The position numbers and the translations under genes were made by a program. This document shows positions 35,101 to 47,225 of a DNA stretch of 64,000 bases, in pieces. The notes beneath the pieces are model-generated. The model had not been told where the DNA came from. It ran no database searches and saw only the letters and a program-made list of their open reading frames with translations. Each line of letters opens with the position of its first letter. Position 1 is the first letter of the stretch. Source of the DNA: Nemertoderma westbladi (Eukaryota > Xenacoelomorpha > Nemertodermatida > Nemertodermatidae). The stretch covers positions 62,001-126,000 of the forward strand of contig JAUCBJ010007900.1 of NCBI GenBank assembly GCA_032718475.1, read 5' to 3'.

Positions 35101-37768
35101 CTTTAGTTCTACAAGCATACCTAAACACATACTTTAGTTCTACAAGCATAATACCTAAACACATACTCTAGTTCTACAAGCATACCTAAACCCATTCTTT
35201 AGTTCTACAAGCATACCTAAACACATACTTTAGTTTTACAAGCATACATAAACACATACTTTAGTTCTACAAGCATACCTAAACACATACTTTAGTTCTA
35301 CAAGCATACATAAACACATACTTTAGTTCTACAAGCATACCTAAACACATACTTTAGTTCTACAAGCATACCTAAACACATACTTTAGTTCTACAAGCAT
35401 ACCTAAACACATACTTTAGTTCTACAAGCATACATAAACACATACTTTAGTTCTACAAGCATACCTAAACCCATTCTTTAGTTCTACAAGCATACCTAAA
35501 CACATACTTTAGTTCTACAAGCATACCTAAACACATACTTTAGTTCTACAAGCATACCTAAACCCATACTTTAGTTCTACAAGCATACCTAAACACATAC
35601 TTTAGTTCTACAAGCATACCTAAACACATACTTTAGTTCTACAAGCATACCTAAACACATACTTTAGTTCTACAAGCATACCTAAACACATACTTTAGTT
35701 GTACAAGCATACCTAAACACATACTTTAGTTCTACAAGCATACCTAAACACATTCTTTAGTTCTACAAGCATACCTAAACACATACTTTAGTTCTACAAG
35801 CATAATACCTAAACACATACCCTAGTTCTACAAGCATACCTAAACACATACTTTAGTTCTACAAGCATACCTAAACACATACTTTAGTTGTACAAGCATA
35901 CCTAAACACATACTTTAGTTCTACAAGCATACCTAAACACATTCTTTAGTTCTACAAGCATACCTAAACACATACTTTAGTTCTACAAGCATAATACCTA
36001 AACACATACCCTAGTTCTACAAGCATACCTAAACACATACTCTAGTTCTACAAGCATACCTAAACACATACTTTAGTTCTACAAGCATACCTAAACACAT
36101 ACTTTAGTTCTACAAGCATACCTAAACACATACTTTAGTTCTACAAGCATACCTAAACACATACTTTAGTTCTACAAGCATAATACCTAAACACATACCC
36201 TAGTTCTACAAGCATACCTAAACACATACTCTAGTTCTACAAGCATACCTAAACACATACTTTAGTTCTACAAGCATACCTAAACACATACTTTAGTTCT
36301 ACAAGCATACCTAAACACATACTTTAGTTCTACAAGCATACCTAAACACATACTTTAGTTCTACAAGCATACCTAAACACATACTTTAGTTGTACAAGCA
36401 TACCTAAACACATACTTTAGTTCTACAAGCATACCTAAACACATTCTTTAGTTCTACAAGCATACCTAAACACATACTTTAGTTCTACAAGCATAATACC
36501 TAAACACATACCCTAGTTCTACAAGCATACCTAAACACATACTCTAGTTCTACAAGCATACCTAAACACATACTTTAGTTCTACAAGCATACCTAAACAC
36601 ATACTTTAGTTCTACATCTACACGCATACCTAAACACATACTTTAGTTCTACAAGCATACCTAAACACATACTCTAGTTCTACAAGCATACCTAAACACA
36701 TACTTTAGTTCTACAAGCATACCTAAACACATACTCTAGTTCTACAAGCATACCTAAACACATACTTTAGTTCTACAAGCATACCTAAACACATACTTTA
36801 GTTCTACAAGCATACCTAAACACATACTTTAGTTCTACAAGCATACATAAACACATACTTTAGTTCTACAAGCATACCTAAACACATACTTTAGTTCTAC
36901 AAGCATACCTAAACACATACTTTAGTTCTACAAGCATACCTAAACACATACTCTAGTTCTACAAGCATACCTAAACACATACTTTAGTTCTACAAGCATA
37001 CCTAAACACATACTTTAGTTCTACAAGCATACCTAAACACATACTTTAGTTCTACAAGCATACCTAAACACATACTTTAGTTCAACAAGCATACCTAAAC
37101 CCATTCTTTAGTTCTACAAGCATACCTAAACACATACTTTAGTTCTACAAGCATACCTAAACACATACTTTAGTTCTACAAGCATACCTAAACACATACT
37201 CTAGTTCTACAAGCATACCTAAACACATACTTTAGTTCTACAAGCATACCTAAACACATACTTTAGTTCTACAAGCATACCTAAACACATACTTTAGTTT
37301 ACAAGCATACCTAAACACATACTTTAGTTCTACAAGCATACCTAAACACATACTTTAGTTCTACAAGCATACCTAAACACATACTTTAGTTCTACAAGCA
37401 TACCTAAACACATACTTTAGTTCTACAAGCATACCTAAACACATACTTTAGTTCTACAAGCATACCTAAACACATACTTTAGTTCTACAAGCATACCTAA
37501 ACACATACTTTAGTTCTACAAGCATACCTAAACACATACTTTAGTTCTACAAGCATACCTAAACACATACTTTAGTTCAACAAGCATACCTAAACCCATT
37601 CTTTAGTTCTACAAGCATACCTAAACACATAGTTTAGTTCTACAAGCATACCTAAACACATACTTTAGTTCTACAAGCATACCTAAACACATACTTTAGT
37701 TCTACAAGCATACCTAAACACATACTTTAGTTCTACAAGCATACCTAAAGACATAGTTTAGTTCTACA
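26199..37768. repeat. 11.6-kb satellite of 31-bp units (~370 copies) with higher-order structure
   Basis: The unit is 'ttctacaagcatacctaaac' followed by 'acatactttag' (31 bp). Marker variants include 34-bp units ('gcaagcatgatacctaaac', 'caagcataatacctaaac') and a distinctive block with 'atctcaacacgtcatactaa', at about 26278, 29561, 31869 and 34651. The last two are 2,782 bp apart, and the units following each block match in order, showing a segmental duplication of nearly 90 units. No coding capacity and no spacers. It occupies 18% of the window. Confidence 0.97.
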
Positions 37769-38280
37769 ATCGCAAACTCTATAGTATAAGTTTACCAAGA
37801 AAAAGTACAAGTACCGGTAGCGGTAGGACTTGCTTTTTATACCAGCAAAAGTACATTCAGGACGTGCTTTAGAAAATATTTTGTTTAAAAATAATTAATT
37901 TTAGATGGACCGGGAATTATTTTAATATCGATTACATAAACCAATAATTAACTAAAGCACAAACTAATGGATTAATTAGTGTAGAAAGTACTATAATAAA
38001 CAAAACAATAGTAATGTTGAATAGTTAGTAATGATAAATAATATTATATGGAACTTACAGATTGATATACTAACTAAAACCGCTAAAAATTGATAAATAT
38101 TTAGAACTTGGGCGTGTGGCGTTAAGTAATCAAAAGGAGTTTAACGGAGTCAAAGAAACTAAATAATAAAGGTATATTACTGGGGGGAAGCAGTAAATAA
38201 TATAGTGTCGTCATCATGTTCAAAGATAAGAGGAATATAAATAATACGGGGTAATGATGGGGAAAAAGGGTTATTGTACA
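37769..38280. other. Spacer between satellites, AT-rich
   Basis: No gene, RNA or repeat is recognised. Confidence 0.4.
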
Positions 38281-38945
38281 TAACAGCTGTTGTGCACAAC
38301 ACATTATGCGTGCGTAACTAACAGTTACAGTACACAACACATTGTGCGTGCGTAACTGACAGTTACAGTACACAACACATTGTGCGTGCGTAACTGACAG
38401 TTACAGTACACAACACATTGTGCGTGCGTAACGAACAGTTATAGTACACAACACATTGTGCGTGCGTAACTGACAGTTACAGTACACAACACATTGTGCG
38501 TGCGTAACGAACAGTTATAGTATACAACACATTGTGCGTGCGTAACTGACAGTTACAGTACACAACACATTGTGCGTGCGTAACGAACAGTTACAGTACA
38601 CAACACATTGTGCGTGCGTAACTGACAGTTACAGTACACAACACATTGTGCGTGCGTAACGAACAGTTACAGTACACAACACATTGTGCGTGCGTAACTG
38701 ACAGTTACAGTACACAACACATTGTGCGTGCGTAACTGCAGTTACAGTACACAACACATTGTACGTGCGTAACGAACAGTTATAGTACACAACACATTGT
38801 GCGTGCGTAACTGACAGTTACAGTACACAACACATTGTGCGTGCGTAACTGACAGTTACAGTACACAACACATTGTGCGTGCGTAACGAACAGTTACAGT
38901 ACACAACACACAACACACTGTACGTGCGTAATTAGCAGTTACAGA
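38281..38945. repeat. 38-bp satellite, ~17 copies
   Basis: The unit reads 'acagttacagtacacaacac' and 'attgtgcgtgcgtaactg'. A variant ending 'gaacagttatag' alternates irregularly. It is plainly related to the 45-bp satellite that follows. Confidence 0.93.
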
Positions 38946-38969
38946 GTTAAAAATCACCCGCCCATATTT

Positions 38970-40110
38970 ACAGTACACAACAGTTTGTGCGTGGTTAACT
39001 AACAGTTATTGTACTTAAACTAGTGTTTAACTAACAGTTATTGTACATCACGTACAACAGTTTGTGCGTGATTAACTAACAGTTATTGTACATAAACTAC
39101 AACAGTTTGTGCGTGGTTAACTAACAGTTATTGTACATAAACTACAACAGTTTGTGCGTGGTTAACTAACAGTTATTGTACATAAACTACAACAGTTTGT
39201 GCGTGGTTAACTAACAGTTATTGTACATCACCTACAACAGTTTGTGCGTGGTTAACTAACAGTTATTGTACATAAACTACAACAGTTTGTGCGTGGTTAA
39301 CTAACAGTTATTGTACATAAACTACAACAGTTTGTGCGTGGTTAACTAACAGTTATTGTACATAAACTACAACAGTTTGTGCGTGGTTAACTAACAGTTA
39401 TTGTACATAAACTACAACAGTTTGTGCGTGGTTAACTAACAGTTATTGTACATAAACTACAACAGTTTGTGCGTGGTTAACTAACAGTTATTGTACATAA
39501 ACTACAACAGTTTGTGCGTGGTTAACTAACAGTTATTGTACATAAACTACAACAGTTTGTGCGTGGTTAACTAACAGTTATTGTACATAAACTACAACAG
39601 TTTGTGCGTGGTTAACTAACAGTTATTGTACATAAACTACAACAGTTTGTGCGTGGTTAACTAACAGTTATTGTACATAAACTACAACAGTTTGTGCGTG
39701 GTTAACTAACAGTTATTGTACATAAACTACAACAGTTTGTGCGTGGTTAACTAACAGTTATTGTACATAAACTACAACAGTTTGTGCGTGGTTAACTAAC
39801 AGTTATTGTACATAAACTACAACAGTTTGTGCGTGGTTAACTAACAGTTATTGTACATAAACTACAACAGTTTGTGCGTGGTTAACTAACAGTTATTGTA
39901 CATAAACTACAACAGTTTGTGCGTGGTTAACTAACAGTTATTGTACATAAACTACAACAGTTTGTGCGTGGTTAACTAACAGTTATTGTACATAAACTAC
40001 AACAGTTTGTGCGTGGTTAACTAACAGTTATTGTACATAAACTACAACAGTTTGTGCGTGGTTAACTAACAGTTATTGTACATAAACTACAACAGTTTGT
40101 GCGTGGTTAA
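38970..40110. repeat. 45-bp satellite, ~25 copies
   Basis: The unit reads 'acagttattgtacataaact' and 'acaacagtttgtgcgtggtt', then 'aacta'. Copies are nearly identical, much more so than in the 38-bp array. The array is split by the TTAA element and resumes at 41330-41390 with one and a half units. Confidence 0.95.
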
Positions 40111-41329
40111 GGCGAGCCTTTACATACATCGAAAAATTTGTCGATATCTGGTTTTGTACACATTCTAATGCGAAATTTTATGCAGATTCCGAATCTGAAA
40201 TCCGTTTTGAATTATATTGTTTAGTTTTCGAGAAACACTCGTGTTTCCATGAAATGTTTCCATAAAAATATGATTAATATTATTTTCCCCAAAAAATGTG
40301 TTTCCCGACTTAAGCAGACAGACTAGATTTTGACGAACATCAAAACTGATGCCCGAAATGAAATCAGCGACCCCGAAAACCCCCATAATGAAAATGTTAG
40401 TTTGAATGTGTGTTTTTGTATGTTGACCGACATTCGAACAGACAAATAGACATACTCACAGACAGCCAAACTGACAGATGGACAGACAAAATTCAATCAA
40501 AAATCAAAACTGACATCGGAAATGAAATCAGCGACATGGAAAACCCCCAAAGCGAAACTTTTAGATATTTCGCGTGTTTTATTTTATTTTGACGGACAAA
40601 CCAACAGACAGACAGACAGACATTCCTACAGAAAGCCAGACAGACAGAGTTGATTTGTCTTAATTTGAAAACTGACATCAGAATTGAAATCAGCGACTAC
40701 GAAAACCCCCATAGGGAAAATTTCAGCTGCCTGCTTCCTTAAAATCATTCATAAATGACTATTTTAATTAATTCATATCGGCAGTCACATAGAGACTGAC
40801 CAATTTGCGCGGGAAGGTTCAAACTTTAAATGCAATTTACTCGAAATGTAAATTCTCCATTTTTGCTGAAATCAAAATGATACTAGTCAGTCAATTTTTT
40901 ATTGTTTGTGTTGAAATTTTAAGTTGAAATGTTCAAGAGACATGACTGATCATAAGTTATAGACAAAATTTTGAAAAGTTATATAGAAGTGACATTTTCG
41001 TGCCAAAAACAGAAAAATTTCAATTTTTTTTTTATTTTTGACTTTTTTGGTTATAAAACAAAATACATCAAAATCCTCTATAACTTTTGCGTATCAACCA
41101 GATTAGATGCCCCCTACCAAATCTCGTAACATTTCAAGTACTTGGTCACGATCCTTAGCATTTTGAGTCAATTAACAAATTTGCCAATAAAATTGGAGGG
41201 AAATTTAAATTTCAAAAAATATTGGTTAAGAAATATCTATGACACCTTGGTATTGTGTATTTAGCGTATAAAAGGCTACAATAAATCAGTAAGGCTGGAA
41301 AAATGGAAGCTGTCTCCCATATGCCCGCC
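40111..41329. mobile_element. 1,219-bp TTAA-flanked non-autonomous DNA transposon in the 45-bp satellite
   Basis: The satellite reads 'gtgcgtggTTAA' to 40110, and after the element resumes 'TTAActaacagttattg' at 41330. The intact satellite unit contains a single TTAA at that place, so TTAA has been duplicated, as in piggyBac-type insertion. The ends are short inverted repeats: GGCGAGCCT at the left and, reverse-complemented, GGCGGGCAT at the right. Inside, a unit of about 165 bp containing 'gaaatgaaatcagcgac' and 'gaaaaccccca' recurs three times (about 40350, 40520, 40685), with GACAGACA-rich spacers. No transposase frame is present, so it must have been moved by enzymes supplied from elsewhere. 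Confidence 0.85.
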
Positions 41330-41390
41330 TTAACTAACAGTTATTGTACATTGACTACAACAGTTTGTGCGTGGTTAACTAACAGTTAAC
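41330..41390. repeat. Resumption of the 45-bp satellite
   Basis: The unit continues with 'ttgtacattgactacaacag' and 'tttgtgcgtggttaacta', then decays into unique sequence. Confidence 0.9.
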
Positions 41391-44384
41391 AAACTTGCTC
41401 AAACAAAATAAACTGCAGACTTGTAACCTCTGGTATAACTGCTATACATACGTAACTAATAGCTACTTATACAGACTCATGGCTCGCATAAACTGGGATA
41501 GACACTTTTGGACTATATATACAACAACACGAAGTGGGGCCTCTGCGCATTAACTTATGCTAAATGTTAATTCGAAGGAATTATAAGCAGATGTCCCCTA
41601 CTTACTTCTATCTCCTAGATACAGACTGGTTAACTTGCGATCTACAAAAACGCCCATGTGAAGAATACCAGGATTTCACTTTTTTTTTAGCTAAATTAAT
41701 TCGTATAACCTGGACACATACGCATTGGTTTGTTGTTCTGGTTAGATTCAGCCCTTCTGTAACTTGGGTTTTTAGTCAATTTAAAAACTCACAATCTGTC
41801 TAGAATATATACTCTGGTAGATATCAATAAGGAAGAGAGGAATATTTATAAACAATAATAAAAAATCGTCAAGGATTTTATTTCAGTTCAGACATTTCGC
41901 CCTCTAGAGGTAGGCTGAAGAATTACAGATGGATGGATTAGCGACCCCACAGCCTCAGTCTATGAATGGTCTAGCACGCATATCTGCCAAGTTTCAGTTT
42001 AAACGGTTCAAAATCAGGGAAAACGTGGAAGGTTTTCACTTTTTCGCACTCTAGCGGCAGACTGGAGAACTGAGACCGATCACCTTACTCTCAAAGACTT
42101 AGTAAGCGGTCTAGTACATATACCAAGATTCAACTTAAACAGATTAAGATGAAGTTTTAGTTTGGACAGATTAAAAGCAAATAAATGGCAGATGTTTAAT
42201 GTTTAGACATGTAGCCTTCCAGCGGGACACTCATGAACCGATGGTGTCTGAAAGTATCTCTAAAATATAAACTTTTGGTCCTAATAATGCCGAGAACTTT
42301 TCTCAGACGAACAGCGAACAAATCCGACAAAGTTTTTGGTCCGTGAAGTATACCAGATTTCTGCAGTTATATTTCACTTTATACAGTTTACCCCCCACGT
42401 GAATGGTATCAGTATATTATGGAAGTTATTAGCATGTCACAATCGCGACGACGACATCTATTTGCAAAAATAGTTACGTATGTCAACAACGTGAAGAGAA
42501 GCCCAGAAGACCAATCAAATTAATCAACCGTCAAATGTGGACTACAAATCGTCGCAAAAGAATTATTTCCACTTATGTCTGAACATGATCAACAGCTAAA
42601 ATCTATTTTTGCTATGCGTTTATTTTAGTAATAATAATAAATCATAAACATAAGATCTACTGCGAAGGTGCTACATAAAACAAAAAGGAAATGGTTTGAA
42701 GCAACACGCCTGAGATTGTCTAATTAATTAAATAGAAACTTAAATCGGCTATATTAGTTTCAAAGCAATTTACAGCACCGAAATGACCCTCGACATGTTA
42801 AATATTGTAAACAATAAAGGCAAAACCTTGGAAGGAAGTTGATGAGAAATTATACCGATAAAACCAATTACGATATATACAAAAAAGTAAAAACAATGAT
42901 AAAATTAATAAATTATTAGATTAACAATAAATTTGTGCGAATAAACTGCCACAGTGCCACCGTGTGCCACCCTACATGTGCGGATGATTGATAGAGCATT
43001 GATTTTATGTAGAATTCAAAATCTCAATTCTTTTTCGTACAGCTTTTTATTTAGGGGATGGGGGGGGGGGGGGGGATATAAAGGTCACAACACTCTCACG
43101 ATGACAATTACAAACCTGTTTTGAGATTTACAATATTCCCACTCCGTTCTCGCCTTACTGTGTTTGTGTTAGCGGATTAATTCGGTCCATTAGGCGATTA
43201 AAACGACGGTTCAGTTGAAGCATAACGGTTGTGATATACATAAATCGTGTATTTGATGGATGACTTTAGTTTTAGTGCGATTATTATAAATTAATAAATA
43301 CTTACATACCGTACTAATAGCTACGTTACCCCACCCCCCCCCCCCCCCCCCCCCCCCCCTTCCCCTAAAGGCATTATGATTGTTTAATGATATGTTTGTG
43401 AACTGTATAATTTTATGCTCCCAGATGGTGACAAAACGTAATTGCTGACAAATAAATAAGAATAAGATAATTGGAATGTAAATATTAAATTATTTGCGAC
43501 ATATTTGTCGTTTGGTCGATTGCCAACATACTTAATACCAAAATGAATGCAAATATCAATACCAAGTGATTTCTCTGCTTTACATGAGACCTGGTGCTGG
43601 TAGACATGACAATACGAAAACATATAGAGTTACCAGGTGCTCAGCTCGAAGAAGAAGCCGCTAGGGGCGTTCTTAAGCTGTGTTATGGGCGCGCATTGGG
43701 TTGGTGGGGTGGGGGTGGGGGGGGGGGGGGGGGGGGGGGTCGAACTTACGAGCAGGGGGTCCCGTGACATCACGCAGGCAAGTTAAATGTTTTCATCTTA
43801 GCCGAACTTCCACATTTGGATTGAGTCATTATCTAGTATGAAATGTGCCGAACACTAACTCAAGTTAAATTCAACGGAACCTTTATATGGGTGGCCGTCG
43901 GGTATAAGTATATCGGTTAGTATTTTTGCCTCAGTATTGTACGTCAGGAATATGGATTAGTACCAGTACGACATGTAGCGACAGCGCATTCTATAGTGAA
44001 GCGCTATTTAACGCAATTTTAAATCATTTATTATAACAAAAAAAACCCAAATCAATCAGATTACATTAGTACCGGTATTATTATAGTTGTCCCATGATTA
44101 TCGAATAATAATGTTAAGCAATTATATGTGAAGTAAATCGTGTGATCCATGAAAAAAGTAAGACCAAATCAATGCTCTGTTTCATTTAAAAAGAATCACA
44201 AATTATTTGTAAAAAAAAACATTATATAAAAAGAGACCGAGTTTCTAAATCAATAATCTTAACTGTTGTCATATAGATGTTTTCCACCTAATAAGGTAAA
44301 TGCCTTGGAGGATCGCGCTAAATTAAATTATATCTACAGGCCTACAAAGAAATACGGCGGGAAAAAAAGAAGCAGATATAGTGA
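41391..44384. other. Intergenic, no gene seen
   Basis: Apart from the diverged repeat at 41.88-42.3 kb, it holds homopolymer runs: G16 at 43060-43075, C26 at 43334-43359 and G23 at 43717-43739. Short open frames here have no supporting features. Confidence 0.4.
41884..42290 (+). repeat. Diverged ~155-bp repeat, two to three units
   Basis: Each unit begins 'cattt(t)cgc(c)ctctag' followed by an 'aggctgaagaattacaga'- or 'ggcagactggagaactgaga'-like stretch, and later 'ggtctag' and 'tcagtttaaacggttcaaa'-like text. A similar 'cgccctagcggcagac' piece near 6.97 kb suggests an interspersed family. Confidence 0.45.
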
Positions 44385-46658
44385 TTACTGGACCCGGGCT
44401 CTACGTTTAACCCAAACGTCTACGGAACCCAGCGGGACGTCTCGCACAAAGTGCCAGGCCTCGAATACAGTCAACCCCGTGAGCCAATCGTCGTTGATAC
44501 GAAGGACCTCGTCGCCAAGTCTCAGCTGAGCCGAGCGGTCTGCGACCCCACTAGCGAACATCTTTTTTATCGAGAGCGGGAGGTCCCCCTCCATGCAGCC
44601 CTTCCCGCCCTGCAGACTAAACCCCAACCCCGAACTGGAATTCGTCACCTCCAACCGGACCTTAACGACCTCGGTAGCCACTCCCTCCTCGTCGCCCATG
44701 GAGACCACCTCGGCGCTACACCTATTGACCCCCCTGGCGAGCACCAATACAACCTCGGCGCGGTTGGACTTGAGCAGCCGGACGCAGTGTGAGTGAGTGA
44801 GTCCGGTTACGAGCCTCCCGTTGATCGAGAGGATACGGTCGCCTTCCCGGACCCGTCCGTCCCGGTACGCCAGCCCGTGTTTAATCACCCGGAACACCTT
44901 AACCTCCGGAATCTCCTGGTCCGATCCGCCGGACACGGCCAACCCGACTCCGGCCCCGTTGTCCCGCTGTAGGAAGACGACGAGGATCTCCGTGTCCGAG
45001 TCTGTGTCGCTCTGTGAATCGTTGGCCTCGGCGACGAGTCGCTCGATCTCGTCCGGCGGGAGGATATCCGTGACGCCGCTCGCAAAACTCGCTCCGCTGC
45101 TCGCTACGCTCGCTAGCGAAAGCGTCCGGCCGTCCAGACCCCGGAAGTGTCCGGAAACCGCGGTGTCGTCACCCACCGACATATCGTACTCCGTCATGTC
45201 GGTTACATCACTGTCCGCCCAACGGTCGTCCCCCGAGCTGTCCGACCGGCCGTCCGGGTCCATCCCGACGTCTGAGTCCATCCGGACGTCCAGAATCCGG
45301 GATACGGGCTCATTCGGGATCGCCGAGATGTCGAGACACGCCAGAGAAGTTACCGGTTCGCCGTCCGTCGCCGAACAGTTCAACTCGTCGGTTACCGGGA
45401 GAGCCTCTAGTCGCGGTGGGGTTGGTGTGCGAGTGGCGGGCGGGCAGTTTGGGGTGGAGCTGTGTATGCGGGGTGTATCGGTGCAGGGAGTACAGGTACT
45501 GCGGAGTTCCCGGGGGTCGCCCCCCACGGCGCGGAGTTCACCCCTAGCTTCCCCCGCCGCTGCCCCCCCTAGGGGCGCCGAATAGTTCCGCGACCTATTA
45601 GACTCCCCGGGTTCCTCCCCCAACGACCTCCGCCCAACCCGCTGCTCGTATCGTGCCGTGTGCGCCGATAGGCCGCGCTCCACCGACGTGGAGTGCACTA
45701 ATTGGCTGGATTCTGTCGGTTGGTATAGAAACGAGCCTTGGTTGCGCGGCAACGAGGACTCGCCCATGTGGGAGTGTCGCCGTCGTGTCGGGAGCGTGGC
45801 GGAACGGTCGGGGGTCGGTTCCTCGCTGATACTCGCGCGCGTCACTAGTCGCTTATTGCGCAACATCGACAGTTCGTCCTCCACCGACAGGGGGGCGTCT
45901 TCCTCCGGCGCGCCGGCCGGTTCCGTCACGGGGGTCGGAGCCTTCGGCAGCGTGTTGACAACGACTGGGGGTTTTACCGACATGACGGGTTTACTCTCGT
46001 CGACTTCCGCCAGCCACCCAGGCAGTTGAATGTTCCGTTTAGGCGCTACGAATTTATTGCGGGGCGGTTTATTTACCGGCCGTTGGTACAGCCGAGGGAA
46101 GTCGCCTTCTTGTTGCACGAGATTGATAGCCGGCGAGTCGAAACTAAGAGAACGTTTGAATTTATCTTGATAATGCGGGTCGTTATAGAAACTGGTAACC
46201 CCGCTGGAATCCTTAATGTAGTCAATATCGTTAGCTTTCAGGTCACTCAGACGGCGCAGTAACCCTCGCCGTTGCGGCTTCGAGGTACCGGTAGTCGTTG
46301 TTGTTTCGTCTGGTTGCGGGTCCAACGGCGTCGGCATGTGCCGGCCCGGAACCGTCGACCTCCCGGAATCCGTTTCAAACTCCGCCAGGGATTCCTCGGT
46401 GTACATCTCGTGGAGTTTCTGGAGTCTCAGACTGGTCTTCCGGAGGCCGGTGGTCGGCTGTGTCGGGACTTCGGGCTTGCTCGAGGGTTCCTCCTTAGCA
46501 GTGCCGTCTCCAGACACCATCGGCGTGGTTCCGTCACTACTACGTGGCGGTGTATTCGACTTGTCCGATACCGTTGTATTCGTCCGAACGCCATCGTCTT
46601 CGTCCCACTGCGGATTCTCTTGGTTAATATTGCTATCCTCAGTATTACTAGAGGTCAT
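44385..46658 (-). CDS. Double-PDZ protein resembling pro-interleukin-16 / PDZD2 C-terminus
   Basis: A complete 757-residue single-exon gene; the ATG is the first after an in-frame stop at 46665-46667. Residues 1-555 are low-complexity, rich in Ser, Pro, Thr and charged residues, and probably disordered. PDZ 1 spans about 557-642, with carboxylate loop GVGLAV at 570-575. PDZ 2 spans about 666-757, with loop GLGFSL at 677-682. The second PDZ, with GLGFSLQGGKG, PLSIKKMF, LRLGDEVLRIN and GLTVFEAWHFVRDVPLG, follows the pattern of the last PDZ of pro-IL16 and PDZD2. Here, as there, the protein ends almost at the domain. Family knowledge: such proteins are PDZ scaffolds; cytokine release is known only for vertebrate IL16 and should not be assumed. 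GC is far above the surroundings. No introns, as in the TBC gene at 5.2 kb. Confidence 0.82.
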   Translation of the reverse strand: MTSSNTEDSNINQENPQWDEDDGVRTNTTVSDKSNTPPRSSDGTTPMVSGDGTAKEEPSSKPEVPTQPTTGLRKTSLRLQKLHEMYTEESLAEFETDSGRSTVPGRHMPTPLDPQPDETTTTTGTSKPQRRGLLRRLSDLKANDIDYIKDSSGVTSFYNDPHYQDKFKRSLSFDSPAINLVQQEGDFPRLYQRPVNKPPRNKFVAPKRNIQLPGWLAEVDESKPVMSVKPPVVVNTLPKAPTPVTEPAGAPEEDAPLSVEDELSMLRNKRLVTRASISEEPTPDRSATLPTRRRHSHMGESSLPRNQGSFLYQPTESSQLVHSTSVERGLSAHTARYEQRVGRRSLGEEPGESNRSRNYSAPLGGAAAGEARGELRAVGGDPRELRSTCTPCTDTPRIHSSTPNCPPATRTPTPPRLEALPVTDELNCSATDGEPVTSLACLDISAIPNEPVSRILDVRMDSDVGMDPDGRSDSSGDDRWADSDVTDMTEYDMSVGDDTAVSGHFRGLDGRTLSLASVASSGASFASGVTDILPPDEIERLVAEANDSQSDTDSDTEILVVFLQRDNGAGVGLAVSGGSDQEIPEVKVFRVIKHGLAYRDGRVREGDRILSINGRLVTGLTHSHCVRLLKSNRAEVVLVLARGVNRCSAEVVSMGDEEGVATEVVKVRLEVTNSSSGLGFSLQGGKGCMEGDLPLSIKKMFASGVADRSAQLRLGDEVLRINDDWLTGLTVFEAWHFVRDVPLGSVDVWVKRRARVQ

Positions 46659-47127
46659 CTTTGCTTAGTGGATTACCGGTATTATGGGATAAGTATATAG
46701 GGTATCACTTATTGCTCTATTAATTAAAACATTAAATTCAGCTAATCAACATTATACAAGAAAACCAAAACAACCATTGTCTGATTGAGGATTGCATTGT
46801 GCGCACAAGGCGCAAGCTGCGTGCAAGCAGGGTGTTTGAATAAATAAATACCGTACCGGCGTACCCGACACCCGTACCGGTATATAAAATAGGCCTGCTA
46901 TCAGAATATTACCGGTGTAACAGGGAATTTTCACTCCCCATGCAAAGTGCAAAAACAGTCGCAGTGTTGACCGTTGACCATTTCAGCATTTCTGCATTTG
47001 TTTGACAGTTTTTATGTCAGTATGTCAGTATGTCAGTATGTTATCAAACTCAGAAACTGCTTACCTTATTGTTGTATAGTTTACTTAAGTTTACTACGAC
47101 TGTACGACTACTGACTCTGACCATATG
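46659..47127. other. Upstream region of the PDZ gene, no other gene seen
   Basis: AT-rich with scattered 'taccggta' motifs. It presumably contains the minus-strand promoter. No convincing TATA box can be assigned. Confidence 0.4.
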
Positions 47128-47225
47128 GATTCCCTCAATTGGTAAAGTGATCGTTTATTGTTTTGGTTAGAAAAGCCTGCCTCTGTAACCAGGTAACCGG
47201 CTCCTTTCCTTCAATTGGTTTATGA
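47128..47225 (-). repeat. Single copy of the TIR-element core unit
   Basis: It reads 'aattggtaaagtgatcgttt', 'attgttttggttagaaaagc', 'ctgcctctgtaacc' and 'ggctcctttccttcaattgg', matching the units of the 9.33-9.94 kb block. Confidence 0.75.

Noticed and set aside
26199-37768. CRISPR-like array appearance of short regular repeats
   Set aside because: Units are contiguous with no unique spacers, and the DNA is of animal type; it is a satellite.
44797-45585. 262-codon plus-strand frame opposite the PDZ gene, and other plus-strand frames up to 46.7 kb
   Set aside because: They are antisense shadows of the GC-rich PDZ coding sequence; the minus strand carries clear PDZ domains.
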